Positions 11,345-23,384 are shown, counted from the stretch's first letter. The stretch is DNA of 64,000 nucleotides from Cristatella mucedo (GCA_009760855.2 WPIO01000017.1:5942501-6006500), one strand, 5' to 3'. Notes: generated from the letters alone by a model not told the origin. Made by a program: numbers and translations.

Positions 11345-11490
11345 CGCCGCGCTGGTTTGGCCCCACGGTTAAGGTGCTCGCGCCGACCAAGGTCTGGCTG
11401 AGGTCGTGGGCTCGAGCCCCGTGGCATATGTAAAGCGCCTGAACAGAGATTAAGTTCTCTTAGGACGCTATATAAATGAATTATGTTTAT
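11345..11490 (+). mobile_element. SINE-A copy, best preserved
   Basis: The tRNA-like head has a box-A-like TGGCCCCACGGTTAAGG and a box-B-like GGGCTCGAGCCCC. The body then gives ATGTAAAGCGCCTGA, AGAGATTAAGTTCTCT, GGACGCTATATAAATGAATT. The second half closely resembles the LINE-A 3' hairpin, so it was probably mobilised by LINE-A reverse transcriptase. Confidence 0.8.
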
Positions 11491-11679
11491 ATATAATTGC
11501 GAATTTTCGTTTAGTGTGACGTAAGAAGCTTACAGGTAGCAAGCCTTCGGTTGTGAGTTGGAAACTTTCCAAGATTTTTTAAGAGTTGTACTAACTGTAA
11601 AATTAGACAGCTAAAATTACAATGGTAAGATTTAAGAGACGCTAAGAAGCTTTCCTGAGCAGATTTTGGCAAAAATATA

Positions 11680-12012
11680 ATTCATTTGTATAGCGCCCTA
11701 CAAGGAATTAATCGCTATTCAGGTCCTTCACATATGCCATGATGGCACACTAGTTATGGCGGTTGCTTTTCACTGCCTCGGTCCCGAGGTCGTGGGTTCA
11801 AATCCTGCAGTGGACTTTATCGCCGCAGCAAGCGGTGGTGATAGCCGTAAAGGCTCTTCTGTCGCTATACAAAAGAGGCTGTTAAATGAGCTAGTATTTA
11901 TTACTTATTATATGCCATCAGGCTTAAGGCCAAGACCTCGGCCATCAAATAAACTCACCTTGACCTTGGTCGGAGCGAGCACTTTAACCGCTGGGCCAAA
12001 CCAGCATGGCAA
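11680..12012 (-). mobile_element. SINE-A copy split by a SINE-B insertion
   Basis: Reverse-strand SINE-A in two parts. Positions 11680-11740 carry the tail (AATTCATTTGTATAGCGCCC, CAGGTCCTTCACATATGCCA). The part from 11910 to about 12012 carries the head (ACCTTGGTCGGAGCGAGC, TTTAACCGCTGGGCCAAACC). The gap is exactly one SINE-B flanked by a 9-bp duplication. Confidence 0.8.
11741..11909 (+). mobile_element. SINE-B inserted in SINE-A, with 9-bp target duplication
   Basis: Has the full SINE-B layout: GATGGCACACTAG, CCCGAGGTCGTGGGTTCAAATCC (box B within), the ATCGCCGCAG/CGGTGGTGAT hairpin, and AAAGAGGCTGTTAAATGAGCTAG. The flanks are ATATGCCAT at 11732-11740 and again at 11910-11918. Confidence 0.88.
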
Positions 12013-13887
12013 AAGAAGCTTCATTAACCTTTCCACGCCCCTCAAGGTCGTGGTTTAGTCCCTTTACCGAAATCCTTAGTGTGCAGTATATTTCAATAAT
12101 AATACCTGCACCGTGCTTGCTGGAGTAAGTTCTTGTAAATACCTTCTGAATGTCACAATCGTTACCTGCAGCCCACCTGAACTGTTAATGGCTTGCAGCT
12201 CGTCAAAAGCTGAATAGCTCTTTGAAACTCTCTTTGCGTGAAACACAAACCTAAAGACACGAGTCTTACCAGCCGGCTAAGCGATTTACTAGGTGGTGAA
12301 TTATTTGATTGATAAAGCTAAACGATCTCAATCCCTGGATATTGACTGTGGGACTGATAAGTTCTCAGCCTTTGTTGTTGAAGCAAAATCGCACACATTC
12401 GCGCCTTTACAAAGTATACGTCGTCTCTCTGCCAAGCCAGATTCGGACTCGCCACTCACGGGTGCAGCTCCGCAGCGGTCTGTTCTCGGCCCTTTGCTGC
12501 TGTACCAGTTCGCTACATATCACCACCTCGGACCCACTGGATCGGCCATCACTTGACCGTACCCAGCTGCACGTTGCAGGCCGTGAGTCACAGCCCGACA
12601 CTTCCTTTAAGAAATTGTCCCGGCTTTCCGCCAAAGAGGTGGGTGTCATAAGTTGGCTCAGTTTACAACTCTTATCTGAAGCAAATTTCTCTCCTGCTCG
12701 AGCACGTCATTCGTAGCCTTTCTGCGCTGCTACCTCCGAGCTACTCACTTCCCCCTTCTGACCTCAGAGCTCAGATTAGGACGCAGCTTTTCGCTTGGTC
12801 TTTGTGACTTAAAGCTACAGTTACACAGTCGACTTTCTTCCTAAATCGGTGCCGATTGTGACCCGATTTTATTCCGACCTGGGTCACTAAGTCACCACAT
12901 CTTTGGGGAGGAGCCAAATTGATCGGCCATCAGCCGTGTTCAGCTCACCGCACATCTTCTCCATCTTCATCAAATCCCTGCTGCCATCTGCCATCTGTAA
13001 ATCTTTTGGAAAGTCAACCTGCTGCCTTTTGCTACCCCTTTGCTCCCTTCTGCACTAGAAGTGCAGTAATGTTTCCAAGATTATCAGAGGGCTATGTGGT
13101 CACTGTAATCTAACTCCAGGTCGAACGAGGTCTTCGACCTGCCCACATAACCCCCGGCATCCAACTCCACTGCAAATAGTTCGCACCGCCACCCCTTGCT
13201 CCTGCAATGTTCACATAATTCTTCATGGCGACTTTCTATGAAATGCATTCAATAAGCTGCTAAAAGGAGCTGATATGGAAAGTGGTTTAATGTTAGTTAT
13301 CAACATATCACCAAAAGATTGCCATCTTTTAGTTTTCTAGTTTTTACCTAGCACCCCCTTAGCCCAGCGCTCTAGGCGATTGCCTCGTTCGCCTTGTGGA
13401 AGCGCCGGCCTTGGCAGTGTTGAGCTGGCGACCTACTTCGGCGTCGGCAACCTTATCTGTGACTAGTCTTCTATAAGTGAATTGCATTCTAGCGAAGTTT
13501 ATCTGCGGACCAGGCGAGTCGGAAGCCGTAATTTCGTGCCCGTTACTTAAATTTCTCTTTCAGCTAATAGGCCAACCTGCGATATCGCCATAAACATAAC
13601 CAATTTTTACAAGCTGTAAGCGTTTTATAACCACCAAGCTTTGACAGCGGGCAATTTTGAGTTCAGACCACGACTACTATTTCAGCATGGTACCATTTCT
13701 ATGTCAAGTTGTAGGTTGCTATTGTGCTTTCAGCATCGCATTCACGAATACTGAAATTGAGACCGTGGAGTAACTAGTAGCTGCTTACAACTCAGGCGAC
13801 GGTGGTAAGTCTTTGCTGTGATTCTGATCGCGGAGATCAATTACCAAGGACCATCTTTTGAATTTAGTTGGTTCGTGACAGCATGTT
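12013..13887. other. Intergenic stretch, possible eroded RT trace
   Basis: Largely featureless. Around 12440-12520 the + frame reads TGAAPQRSVLGPLLLYQ, which resembles the PQGSVLGPLLF motif of non-LTR reverse transcriptases, so an old unrelated LINE piece is possible. The 135-codon ORF (12309-12716) in another frame has no support. Confidence 0.3.
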
Positions 13888-14045
13888 TGGCCGTGGTTGC
13901 CCAGGAGGTAAGGTGCTTGCTCTTCACGACCGCAGTCGTGGGTTTGAATCCTGCTGTGGGCTATCCTTTATTGTCAACTGCAAGCGGCGTTGATAGCTGG
14001 TAAGGCTCTTCTTCCGCTACACAGACGAGACTGTTAAATCAGCTA
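13888..14045 (+). mobile_element. SINE-B copy, diverged
   Basis: The head GTTGCCCAGGAGGTAAGG resembles the 26.5-kb copy and marks a possible subfamily. Then box-B-like GGGTTTGAATCC, AACTGCAAGCGGCGTTGATAG and GACTGTTAAATCAGCTAC follow in the usual order. Confidence 0.75.
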
Positions 14046-15290
14046 CTACGTTTTACCTAATAGTCGTGAAAATTGATCACTCGTTATTTGGCACCGAAGT
14101 TGGCTTCTGGAGTTCTCGTGTATATATGCTTAAGTCGTAACCGTGTGCTTACAATACTTATGCTGTAGGCATAGTTACTAGTAAACCTTTTCTGCGTACA
14201 CTGACAATCTGTTGGACAGGAGTGTCTGAAAGCAGCCCATTCTCTGACTGCTTGCGGTTAATAGAAACGCCGCAGGCAGCTGCCGCAGGTAACTTAATCA
14301 CTATTAGGTGCTCGATTGCCATGACAAACTAATGTGATGGTGGTGGCGAGAGTTCTAGTTCGCCAACGGTGGTCTCCATAGCTGTTAGGTCAGATAGTAG
14401 AGCTCTGGACTTTCGATTTAACGTATACATTGAAAAATAATTCGGCAAACCTCGAAGATCAGGAATACGGTGGGCTAGGCTCCATCCTTCTCTAGAGCCT
14501 ACTCAGTAGGCACTGCGAATGGCCAGCGATCGTGCCTGAGAGAATCACTAGCTCTAGCATTTCAAGAAGTGCTGAGGACGGAGACAAAACGTAAAATTAC
14601 AAGAAAATACAAACTAACAAGCAACAATAAACAGTAAAAGAAGATGATCTTATGCTAAAATATTTCGAGATTTCGATGTGAGTTACTTGAGAACTGATCC
14701 AGGTGAATTCACAAGTTGCATGCGCAGAAAGATGTGCCAGGTAAGGTCGGAACTTGACGTCGAACACCAGTGCGGTCAGCGTCGCATACCTTACAAATGA
14801 TTGGATCTCGTCTTCAATCAATTGAGTTTGGCGAGTTTCCACAGTTTCTATGGTCACCTAGCGACACCTGTCAACTAGGTGTTCTCTTGTTAACTAAGCC
14901 ACCACAGAAAACAAGGTAATACAATTCCCACCCTGTCTCGTCACCTATTCATTCCTAATTCTTAATCTAGTCCTTCTTCTTTCTTGGGAATTACAGCCGG
15001 TAAGTGCCTTTATCCGGAAACCCTTTTATGAACGAGCTGATTAGGCTCTTTTTTTGACGCGCACCTGTTTTGGATCTACTCGGGAGGCTTAAGAGCTCGG
15101 CGCCTGGCGGACAGCTGGCTCAGCTTAGGCGACTATCCGACTTGGCAGAGACCGTCCTCAGCTGCCGTCCAGTAGTAATGAGACGTGTTCATACATGTCC
15201 ACCTATTGGCAATCAAGCTCAATACCATCATCTGTGAGTGGCCACTTTTTTGGACCAGCATTTGCCATTAATTGGCTCAATATTGTCTTA
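14046..15290. other. Intergenic stretch without recognised features
   Basis: No domains or recurring repeats were found; only short ORFs on both strands. Confidence 0.4.
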
Positions 15291-15596
15291 CATATACAGG
15301 TAAGATAATAACAATATTAAGTCATTTATAGATGCACTTCACATATGCTAGAAAGGCTAAGTGTCAATGTGTTAGTGATGCAATCCACCGTGAAAGCACC
15401 TGCAAGCACACAAATATTAATCATAATGTTAACAAAAACATTCGTGTAGTGCTCAAGAAAAAAAGTCTCTTTCTCTGAACTTTAAAACTGCTCAAAAAGG
15501 GTGGGTTTATTGCTATTCAAATTTAAAAGTTTGCTACCAAGTAAAAATGTCAGCAATAAAGGCTGCATGAGACTTGTGAGAGTTTGAGCTCTGAAA

Positions 15597-17428
15597 TAAT
15601 AGTAATAATACATTTGATAAAGCGCTCTCAGAGAACTCAACCTCTCTCTAGGTGCTTTACATTTGCTGCAAAGGAAACACGATCGAACGGCCAGTGATAG
15701 CATGCTCAATAAACAACAAGAATAACATGGTTAGGGGTGACATGCACAGGGTCAGCATGCAGGTATTGTTAGTGGCAACATGCAGTGTCAGCACGCATAA
15801 GCACATAAAGGACGAATCGCAGGGACCCACTAAATACTGTGATAAATAGGTTCGCTTGTAGTTTCTTTTTAAATGTGGGCAAGTCAGGAAATGCCGTGAC
15901 GCAAGTCGGGAGTGAGTTCCAGGCTTTGGGAGCAGACGAGCTAAAGGCACGATCTCCAAAGGATTTGAGGTTTGCACGAAGAATGGGTAAACAAATAGAT
16001 TCCGAAAAGTGGGTCGTACAATACTTAGCCTGGTGGGCAGTAGATCTGATAGGTAGGCTGGAGCCAAAGAATGAAGAGACCTAAAAGTGAGTTAAGTCGA
16101 TGTGTTGCTCGACTGGGAGCTAGTGCAGGTCAGCGAGAAGTGGTGTGCTGTGGCAACTGCGGCTCTCACGACAGACAAGCCTAGCTGCAGAGTTTTGCAC
16201 CAGCTATAAGCGCCTGATTGCCAGGGCGGTAGACCAGCAAGCAGTGAGTGACAGAAGTCACGATGGGATGCAACAAATGCATGAACCAATTTAGATTTGG
16301 TACTCCGGTCTGAGCAAGCCCGAATATTAGCAATGTTATATAATAATAATGCACTTGATAAAGCGCCCTCAGAGAACTCAATCTCTCTCTAGGCTTATGT
16401 AGTTAAAAGTAGGCAGACTTGATTGTGGAGCTGATGTAGTCGTCTAACGAAAGGTCACTTTGGAACATGACACCTAGATTTCGTGCACTTTCCATCCGAG
16501 ATAGAACCTAAACTTTTGTAGTGGAGTGACAGTGATGCCCAGGCGAGATGAGAGTCGCTCGAAAGAACTGGGTGATCAATAGTATCAAATGCTGCAGAAA
16601 TATCAAGCTAAACAAGCAGAGATACTTTACCTAAGTTTGCATTCCTGATAAGGTTGTTATAAACCCGAAGCAAGACTGATTCTGTGGAGTGATTAGCTCT
16701 AAAACCTGACTGTAATTAACTTTCTTAAGTATTAAATTTCAAATTTTGCTGGTTTGACGCTACTCATTTCATTGTCTTTAATATGATTGGCATTAGCGAG
16801 ACCAGGTGGAAGTTTCTTAAATTCAGATAATCTAATTTTGCTTTCTTATTGAGTAGCCTAACAACAGCCTTTTGAAAGGTGTTGAGATAAGACCCAAGGT
16901 TAAAGACACATTTGTAATGCTAGCTAGGCTCAGCAGCAGCAGATATATGCATTGTAGAAGGAGAGCAGGGTGTCTAGAGCGCTAGCAGTCTTCTTAAACT
17001 GCTGGATGCCATTCAAGATGAGTTAATTAGTGGCAGGCTTGAAAGAGGACATTGAGGTGCTGCAAGGAATTGAGGGACAGGATTCATGTGGGATGCTGCT
17101 GAGGGAGATACGTTCAGTGAAGAACGGTGACACCTTTAAGTTAAACTCTCTGATCTTGCCTATCTTGGTGACAAAGAAACTAGAGACACGATCTGAGAGA
17201 CCACCACAATGACCATCACTAGGTAAAGTGCTAACCTGGGTGAGGTAAAGGAGATGGTTGATGGTCGACACCAGCATTTTTTTATTGTGCATCTGCGATT
17301 CGACTATGCTTTTACACTAGCTAGACTTGATTTTTGCTGCAATAGATTGGTATGATATAAAGTATTCCGCCTATGCCAGCCGATGGACAGTCCTAATCTG
17401 TTGTTTGCTTTCTTAAGTTTGATGTTAA
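15597..17428 (-). mobile_element. LINE-A remnant, long 3' portion
   Basis: Minus-strand LINE-A, starting at its (ATT)n tail (about 15597-15612 on +). Inward come the 3' UTR, C-terminal LAPAYLSDLLP- and FKRNYKRTYL-like segments, an MVHAFVASHRDFCHSLLAGLP-like piece (about 16100-16290), the LGVxFQSDLSLDD-like segment (about 16440-16500), RT core traces, and the endonuclease-RT linker (DGHCGGLSDRVSSFFVTKI, about 17150-17220) shared with the 2.3-kb copy. Stops and frameshifts throughout show it is dead. It contains a nested 55-bp insertion. Confidence 0.8.
16340..16394 (-). mobile_element. 55-bp LINE-A 3' end nested in LINE-A
   Basis: ATAATAATAATGCACTTG through CTCTCTCTAGGC is only the terminal hairpin and tail of LINE-A. 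It interrupts LINE sequence that continues on both sides. TTAT is present at 16336-16339 and 16395-16398, consistent with a short target duplication. Confidence 0.7.
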
Positions 17429-17500
17429 TAATAATAATAATAAATTTGATATAGTGCCCTCGGAGAACTCAGTTTCTTTTTAGGCACTTCAAATTTGGTT
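17429..17500 (-). mobile_element. LINE-A 3' end
   Basis: AATAATAATAATAATAAATT, TAGTGCCCTCGGAGAACTC and TAGGCACTTCAAATTTG match the reverse complement of the LINE-A end. It abuts the 5' boundary of the 15.6-17.4 kb copy. Confidence 0.7.
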
Positions 17501-17769
17501 AGCAGATCAAGCTAGTTTATTGTCTGTGGCTAACCACAGGCCATCTGGGTGAGTTCATGCAGTGAACTTAGAGGAGCAAGCTCATCTAGATCGCCGGCTG
17601 GTTGGTATGGTATCGTGTTGTAGCGTTACACATGTGAGGAAGGGTCGGCAGGTGGACTAAACAGCAGACAGGGGGAGTGGACGACATTTGTGCTCGGACA
17701 GCATCAATACAGAGGGTCTCTTAAGGTTTCGCGATTTGCAGACTATTTTGGATACAAACTGCAGACTGA

Positions 17770-17957
17770 ATGAGATCTGCATGTGTTTATATGCTTACAT
17801 GCTCATGTTGACATTGCGCATGTTACCTCTAACCATGCTTTGGTTGTGACATTTTGCACGATACCGCTTGGATCGTGCTTTCCTGTCTGTCAAGTGCCCC
17901 TAGAAATAGATTAAGTGCTCTGAGGGTGCTGTAAAAAATATTAAAATTATTATTACC
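17770..17957 (+). mobile_element. LINE-A 3' end, eroded
   Basis: TTATATGCTTACATGCTCATG and TTACCTCTAACCATG recall the 3' UTR. AGTGCCCCTAGAAATAGATT then CTCTGAGGGTGCTG is the terminal hairpin, followed by AAAATTATTATTACC. Confidence 0.6.
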
Positions 17958-18555
17958 ATTCTGATATGAAAAATTTAGAAATAACAGGAGATGGTGGCGT
18001 ACAATTGGGGAAGAACTGTTGATCCAGTGTGTGACCATTACTATTAGAAGGATATTGCAAGTGAGTGCAGAACAGTCACGTGACTTTTGGAGACCCCCAA
18101 AACCACTTTTTGGTTCTCACATTTTTCATTACACACTTTTCGGTTCACACACTTCGGTTCCCTGCATTCAAAGTTGATAGTTTATTTTGCATTCGTGGTT
18201 AATTTTTACTGAAGAGTTAGCAGGATTAAAAGAGTAAAAGTTAAATATTTTACTTTATGCAACTTTTCACTCAAAGAGGAATACGGAACACTTTGCGGCT
18301 CGCGTAAAGCATCGATCAAGTAAGCGTAATCAAGCTCAGCACTTAGTTGACGTTCGATGGATATTATTGATTACCCACAAAGCCTCTCCTACTCCACTGT
18401 TGAGAGTAAATATGTTTTGATGAGTTGCAATTTAGAGAAACTTCGCTCTTCGTTTGTAGCGCTGACAAGCATTGAAATGGTGATTCGTAAAGCCACGACC
18501 ACACTGGCGAAAATCTCTGCACCGAGGCCGAATTTCAGAATATAAAGACATCACA
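17958..18555. other. Intergenic stretch without recognised features
   Basis: AT-rich, with repeated TTTTCGGTTC-type motifs near 18110-18160. No gene was seen. Confidence 0.35.
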
Positions 18556-18559
18556 TCAC

Positions 18560-20400
18560 TGACCACCCTGCTCTACAAAGCATTGACGGCAGGGTCGCCT
18601 CGATCTTCCTAGCCAAACTGGCGCGAGCGAAGCGTTGGCGCCGCTCTTTCAGCATCTGGGCATCTGGGTATGTTTATTTGTTCATATACGTTTGTTGACG
18701 AGTTGACTACTGATGAGAAGAACGTGTCGCTTTTTCGATAGCTGCGAAATAAGCGCCGGGCTGTAACAGGCTGCCAAGGGCGGCTTCAATGTACGTGTTT
18801 TCGTCCTGGAGTTTCTTGCCGACCTTATTGATATCAACTAGCAGAACGTGCCGCATAATCAATCGCCCTCTGCCAATGCGTTCGCCAAAGAGTAAGCTTT
18901 GGAATCGTTGCCTTCTGGAGCATCGAGAATGCTTAAGAGCACTGTGTGGATGTCCTTGGCTTGGAATCAAAACGTTTTTACTCTAGAAATCGTTCTTTCC
19001 CGAAGAGCATCTGGAGGATATTTCATAATAATGGAGCGGAACTCTTTCAAAGCATTCCATCTAGAATTTGGTGCAGACAACAATGAATGCACTCGCTGCA
19101 AGCAAACAAAGAAGGAAATGGCAGTTACCAAAGAGCCGGCTGCATCAAAGACAAAAATGATTGAGATTGTGATCGGTGCAAGGCAAATGGAATGCTCACA
19201 GATTTTCTATAGAAGTCGTGCTTGAACACGAGAATATTTTCCCGTCGTATGGCTGCCAATTATCATACGCTTGGCCTCTGTTATCCATCAGGTTCAACCT
19301 CAACTGGGCGAGCTTCTCTGAAAGTGACTCAAAAAGTCGGCTCCACTTATGTCAGCCACCTTGAGAAACCCCAAAAAATACTGCTTAATCGCTACCGTAT
19401 CCTTTTTACGTTCAACGAATGAAGAACCATGGTCATTTGCTCATGGTGCCAGATATCTGGCGTGCAATCAAGTATAATACTGCGGTATTGACCACCCTCC
19501 GCTCGATTTGTAATCTCTTCCAAAATGCAATCAGAAATAAGACTTGTCAATTCATTTAGATTTTCAGGCCCTAGATGGCGGGCTCTTTTTCTCCATTCTC
19601 AAAGCAATCTAATTGCTCGGCCATTGCGGTGGAATCAAACTGGGAAAGTAATAGAACTTCGCCAAGAAAATCTCTTTTCCATGTAAGTACAGCCTATCAG
19701 AGTTATCACGAAAGGCTATATCCCACTCTGCTAATAGCCCCACGATCACCACGATTTGTTGAGAAAAAAACTGTTGATAATGAGCCTCGCCTTTTTTAAT
19801 AAAGCTAGTGCTGTTTGACAAGAATTGAGCCGGTTTGAAGTCATAATTCAAGCTTCTTCTAGTCCATCACATGCTGCCTGTGGTCCCTTGACTTCTCATA
19901 TTCCTCCAAAGTCTTACTCAACTAATGCCAACTACTGAAGCCTTCAGGCGTTGGTCTCTCATTTTTTCCCCAATAAACAACTTGTAACAGAAACAGTATA
20001 TCTCGTCCTGCTCTTTGGAATGCACAGGGAGCCACGCTCACTCCCCTCTTTCTCATTCTGTGGCAGCAACTTAGAATGGAAGTCCAAATGGAATCTGCGG
20101 TCTTCTTTTGATTTGGGAAACTTTTCACCTTTTACTAGGACAGCTCCATGTTTCACAATGTAAATATGTAAACCATCGGATACACTCTCTGACCAAAAAG
20201 ATGCAGGGTCACTACTGGGAGTCGTTACTTCTTGCAGTACTGCTTGAGACCTTTGCGGTCCGGCTTGGGCCCTTTGTGGAACACTGTGGGAACCAGGTAG
20301 AGCTTCCAAACAGCAATCACCACCTGAGCCCTTCGAATTCCCTTCCGTTGTGGAAAACGTAGTGACCTGTTGTGGATTTTCGTCGTACCCACTCACTTCG
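18560..20400 (-). pseudogene. Decayed hAT-type transposase (ZMYM1/DUF4371-like)
   Basis: Read on the minus strand from 20396, a 145-codon frame has a TTF-type-like segment (FPKSKEDRRFHLDFHSKLLP). It is followed in shifting frames by pieces typical of ZMYM1-like hAT transposases: an RGQAYDN motif near 19250, then CTDHNLNH near 19160, and a C-terminal helix-rich part (RLIMRHVLLVDINKVGKKL, about 18790-18860). Many stops and frameshifts show it is inactive. The RGQ-YDN and HNLN pair is the clearest family signature. A GC-rich stretch at about 20750-20830 may belong to the element's 5' end, but terminal repeats were not resolved. Confidence 0.65.
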
Positions 20401-22063
20401 CATTTCGCGTTGCTTCCATCGCGGTCTCATTCAGTCTTTTCTGTGATTTGTTGCGCACTGAATTCAATTCCTAAGGAAGGGATACGGGTGGTAGCATAAA
20501 TCGACCTATTGCTCCAGCCATACTTTTGCTATTTTGTCCGGGTCTTTTCGCTGGTGAGCACCGGATTCATGTTTCCAGAACGACATTTCTGATCTGGAAT
20601 GCAATAACAAAGAAAATGTATTAATTTACCAAACATTGATTCATTAGAAAAATATTTTTTAACATTTAGAGAGAGAGTTTCATGCTAATAAAATATTTAG
20701 CCATTCAATGCAATTTCAAATACTTTCTGTTAAATCTCGATCCACATCACCGTTTTGGGCCCCTTAAATATGTGAGGCCCTCTGCAGCCGGAGGTTTGCA
20801 GGGCTCAAGCGACGGCACTGCGTGAGCCACACGAGAAAATTAATCATTCACTGTGCAAATTTCGGCACTTCGAGTCAGCTGAGTCATCGAAATCATTGTT
20901 AAATTATCCAGAACTCGGAAGGGACAATTTCTTTTGACAGAATCTTTTGACAGAATCTGACAGAACAATCTTAAATAAAAAACCCGGCACCCGTGGGCGA
21001 TTGACTAGTAGCACCATTCCCAACTTTCGTCTGGAGAGACGCAAAACAGGAGATTCGAAAGACTACGTCGAGTGGATTGCAAACGATTTGAAATTGAGGG
21101 AGAAATGTGCTATAATGGTCACTCTTCCGCCATTTTTTTTTATTGATCTCGGGGTAGGAAAAAAGCATCTCGGAGGGCAGGCGTCAGTTAGTTTTGGTCG
21201 GGCAGTTAGTCGATTTTAGCAAGGTCTCGGTCGAAGCAAACTAGCCAAGGGCATCGTCTAGAATCGCGTTGCTTATTATTAGCGGTTTATTGTGCATTGA
21301 GCCAGGGTTCCGCAGGCAAACTTTAGGATTGGCGCCCGGGATATAGTAGGTACTACCACTAAGGTAAAGTGATTCACAGTCCCGCTGGAGGGAGAGCGCG
21401 CTGGATGGCTCGAGACAATGCTGGAAATACTGGACAGGTGTTACTCACCCCTCGCACACCACAGGGAAGCTGTCTGCCGCCGGAGACAATTCCCAGTTCC
21501 CAAACCCTGGCAGCAGAAGCTGCAACTAGGAATGCGTCAGAATGACGATAGTGAAGCAATAATGGGCATGCAGGATCGATCGTACGTGGCAGTAAGGTCA
21601 CTGGGAGTCGGCGAAGCTATAACAGCAGCCCGGTGAGGAAGCGCAGGCCTAGAGGGCGGAGGGCCTTAGAATGCCGACTCGACCTCGAGCACGAGCGACA
21701 ATCATTCGGATGTCCATAGCCACATAATTTCTTCAGTTTCACCGTCAAGCAGATTTGCTTTAAGCAGGTCTTAGCTGTATCGGTTTCCGCATTCGACTGT
21801 CGTATGCAGTGTCCTATTCCAACCGCTTCGGCATGGGCAAGTTTTACTGCCCCTCTTAAATCAAGGCCTTCCTATGCCGGCGTAATAAAGGAAACTTCAC
21901 ATAGCTGTCAATGATCAGCTTCGCCACCTCTTTGGGCACCAATGTAAACTACGTCCGAGCATAACTTCTTCTCAGCCGTTGTCTTACCTACATCTTAATC
22001 GCCGACAGCCGTCAAAATAACGAGCTTGAGTCGAACAAAAATAAAATTAATAATAATAAATGT
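20401..22063. other. Intergenic stretch, no gene seen
   Basis: Includes the probable non-coding end of the hAT element (to about 20880) and an otherwise featureless sequence. Short ORFs such as 20947-21219 (+) have no recognisable domain. Confidence 0.35.
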
Positions 22064-22100
22064 CATTCATTTGTATAGCGCCCTAAAAGATTCCTAGAAG
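22064..22100 (-). mobile_element. SINE-A tail fragment
   Basis: TTCATTTGTATAGCGCCCTA followed by AAGATTCC matches only the last 35-40 bases of SINE-A in reverse orientation. Confidence 0.5.
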
Positions 22101-22175
22101 ATTGCGACGCCGACTCACCGACGTTAACTGCTGACGTGGCCTCGCTAATTCAGTCGTGTCTGTCTTGTAGTTAGT

Positions 22176-22350
22176 GAGCCGTGATGGCACACTAGGTAAG
22201 GCAGTTGCTTTCACGACCTCGGTCCCGAGGTCGTGGGTTCGATTTCTGCGGTGGGTGATTATTTATCGCCACTGCAAGTGGTGGTGATAGCCGTACAGGC
22301 TCTCCTGTCGCTATACAAAAAGAGGCTGTTTAATCAGCTAGAATTTATTA
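22176..22350 (+). mobile_element. SINE-B copy, well preserved
   Basis: Starts GAGCCGTGATGGCACACTAG, then CACGACCTCGGTCCCGAGG, box B GGTTCGATTTC, the hairpin at 22265-22288, GTCGCTATACAAAAAGAGGC and TTTAATCAGCTAG. It ends in an AATTTATTATAG tail. Confidence 0.85.
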
Positions 22351-23384
22351 TAGTAGTCACGTGGACAGTCTGTGGGTATGGCGGGCAGAGTCTCGCAGAT
22401 CTCTTGGCAAGCATGCACCCACTGGTAGAATAGCGAAACGCAGAGAACAACATAGCTAATGAGTATCCGAGCAGCAAACTCGATTTATTCGCTTTTACGA
22501 CACTCGAATTCAGAAACCGTTGCTCGGTCATAACCGCGTTTCTGGAAAAACTACACTTGCGAATGCCTCGAGAACAGCGGGTCTCGCCGTCGTCGTCTCG
22601 CCACCACTGCTGTCGCGCTCTGCTCCCTGCTGGCGGCTTGGAAGCGGAGGACTCACGCCTTCGGCGATAATTCTTATCGTTACACGCTGAAACGGATTAA
22701 CGTCGCGGTACTTTAATCCCACACGACCGCTTCAGCGCGATTCACTCGCAACTTATCGATTGCGTACCGATCTATGTCACTCATCAAATGCGGTTTTGTA
22801 TACCTCAAACAACGGATTAAACTAATGCCCTCTTACAGGGCCTACCGAAATGATTTATAACTCGACCAGCGAATTAGCTCAAAAGGCTTTGGTAACAAAA
22901 GCAAGCGATCGGGGGGGGGTATGGCTAATCTTTAAATACGGCTGCGTCGTCAGCGCGCGCAGGCGGCGGCGGCTGCGGCGGGCATTTAATGTGCATCGGA
23001 GAGCCGAGCGCTCTTGCCGTTTGCGGCTCCAAGCAGCCGCTCCTCTAATCGTGCCAGCTGCATGCATCAGCAACAGTTAGCCTTTGAGCGCTGCAGCAGC
23101 AGCAGCCGCCGCCTATTAAGTGGCGCAGCAGTGGCCTGGATTTCGTAGGAAATGCGTCTACCTTTTCTTGGGCCGTCAAATCCCAGGGTTCGGCTGCGGC
23201 GGCGGCGACCGCTCGTCACCCGGCGAACGGCTTCGTAGCACGCATAGCTCACTCTCCGGCGCCGGCCGCGAATCGCTACCGACTCACCAGTGACTGAAGG
23301 CCGACGTTCGTCCGCTCGGCGCAGGCCAGAGCAATTCCCCGTATAGTAGCCCGGCAGAAATCAGCAAAGATGATGAATATGTGA
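22351..23384. other. Stretch with a small CpG-rich patch
   Basis: About 22930-23260 is rich in CGG/CAG triplets and CpG. ORFs on both strands are composition-driven. No splice-consistent coding exon was identified. Confidence 0.35.

Noticed and set aside
12309-12716. 135-codon ORF
   Set aside because: No domain; the overlapping frame has an RT-like PQRSVLGPLLL trace, so this is more likely a retroelement relic than a gene.
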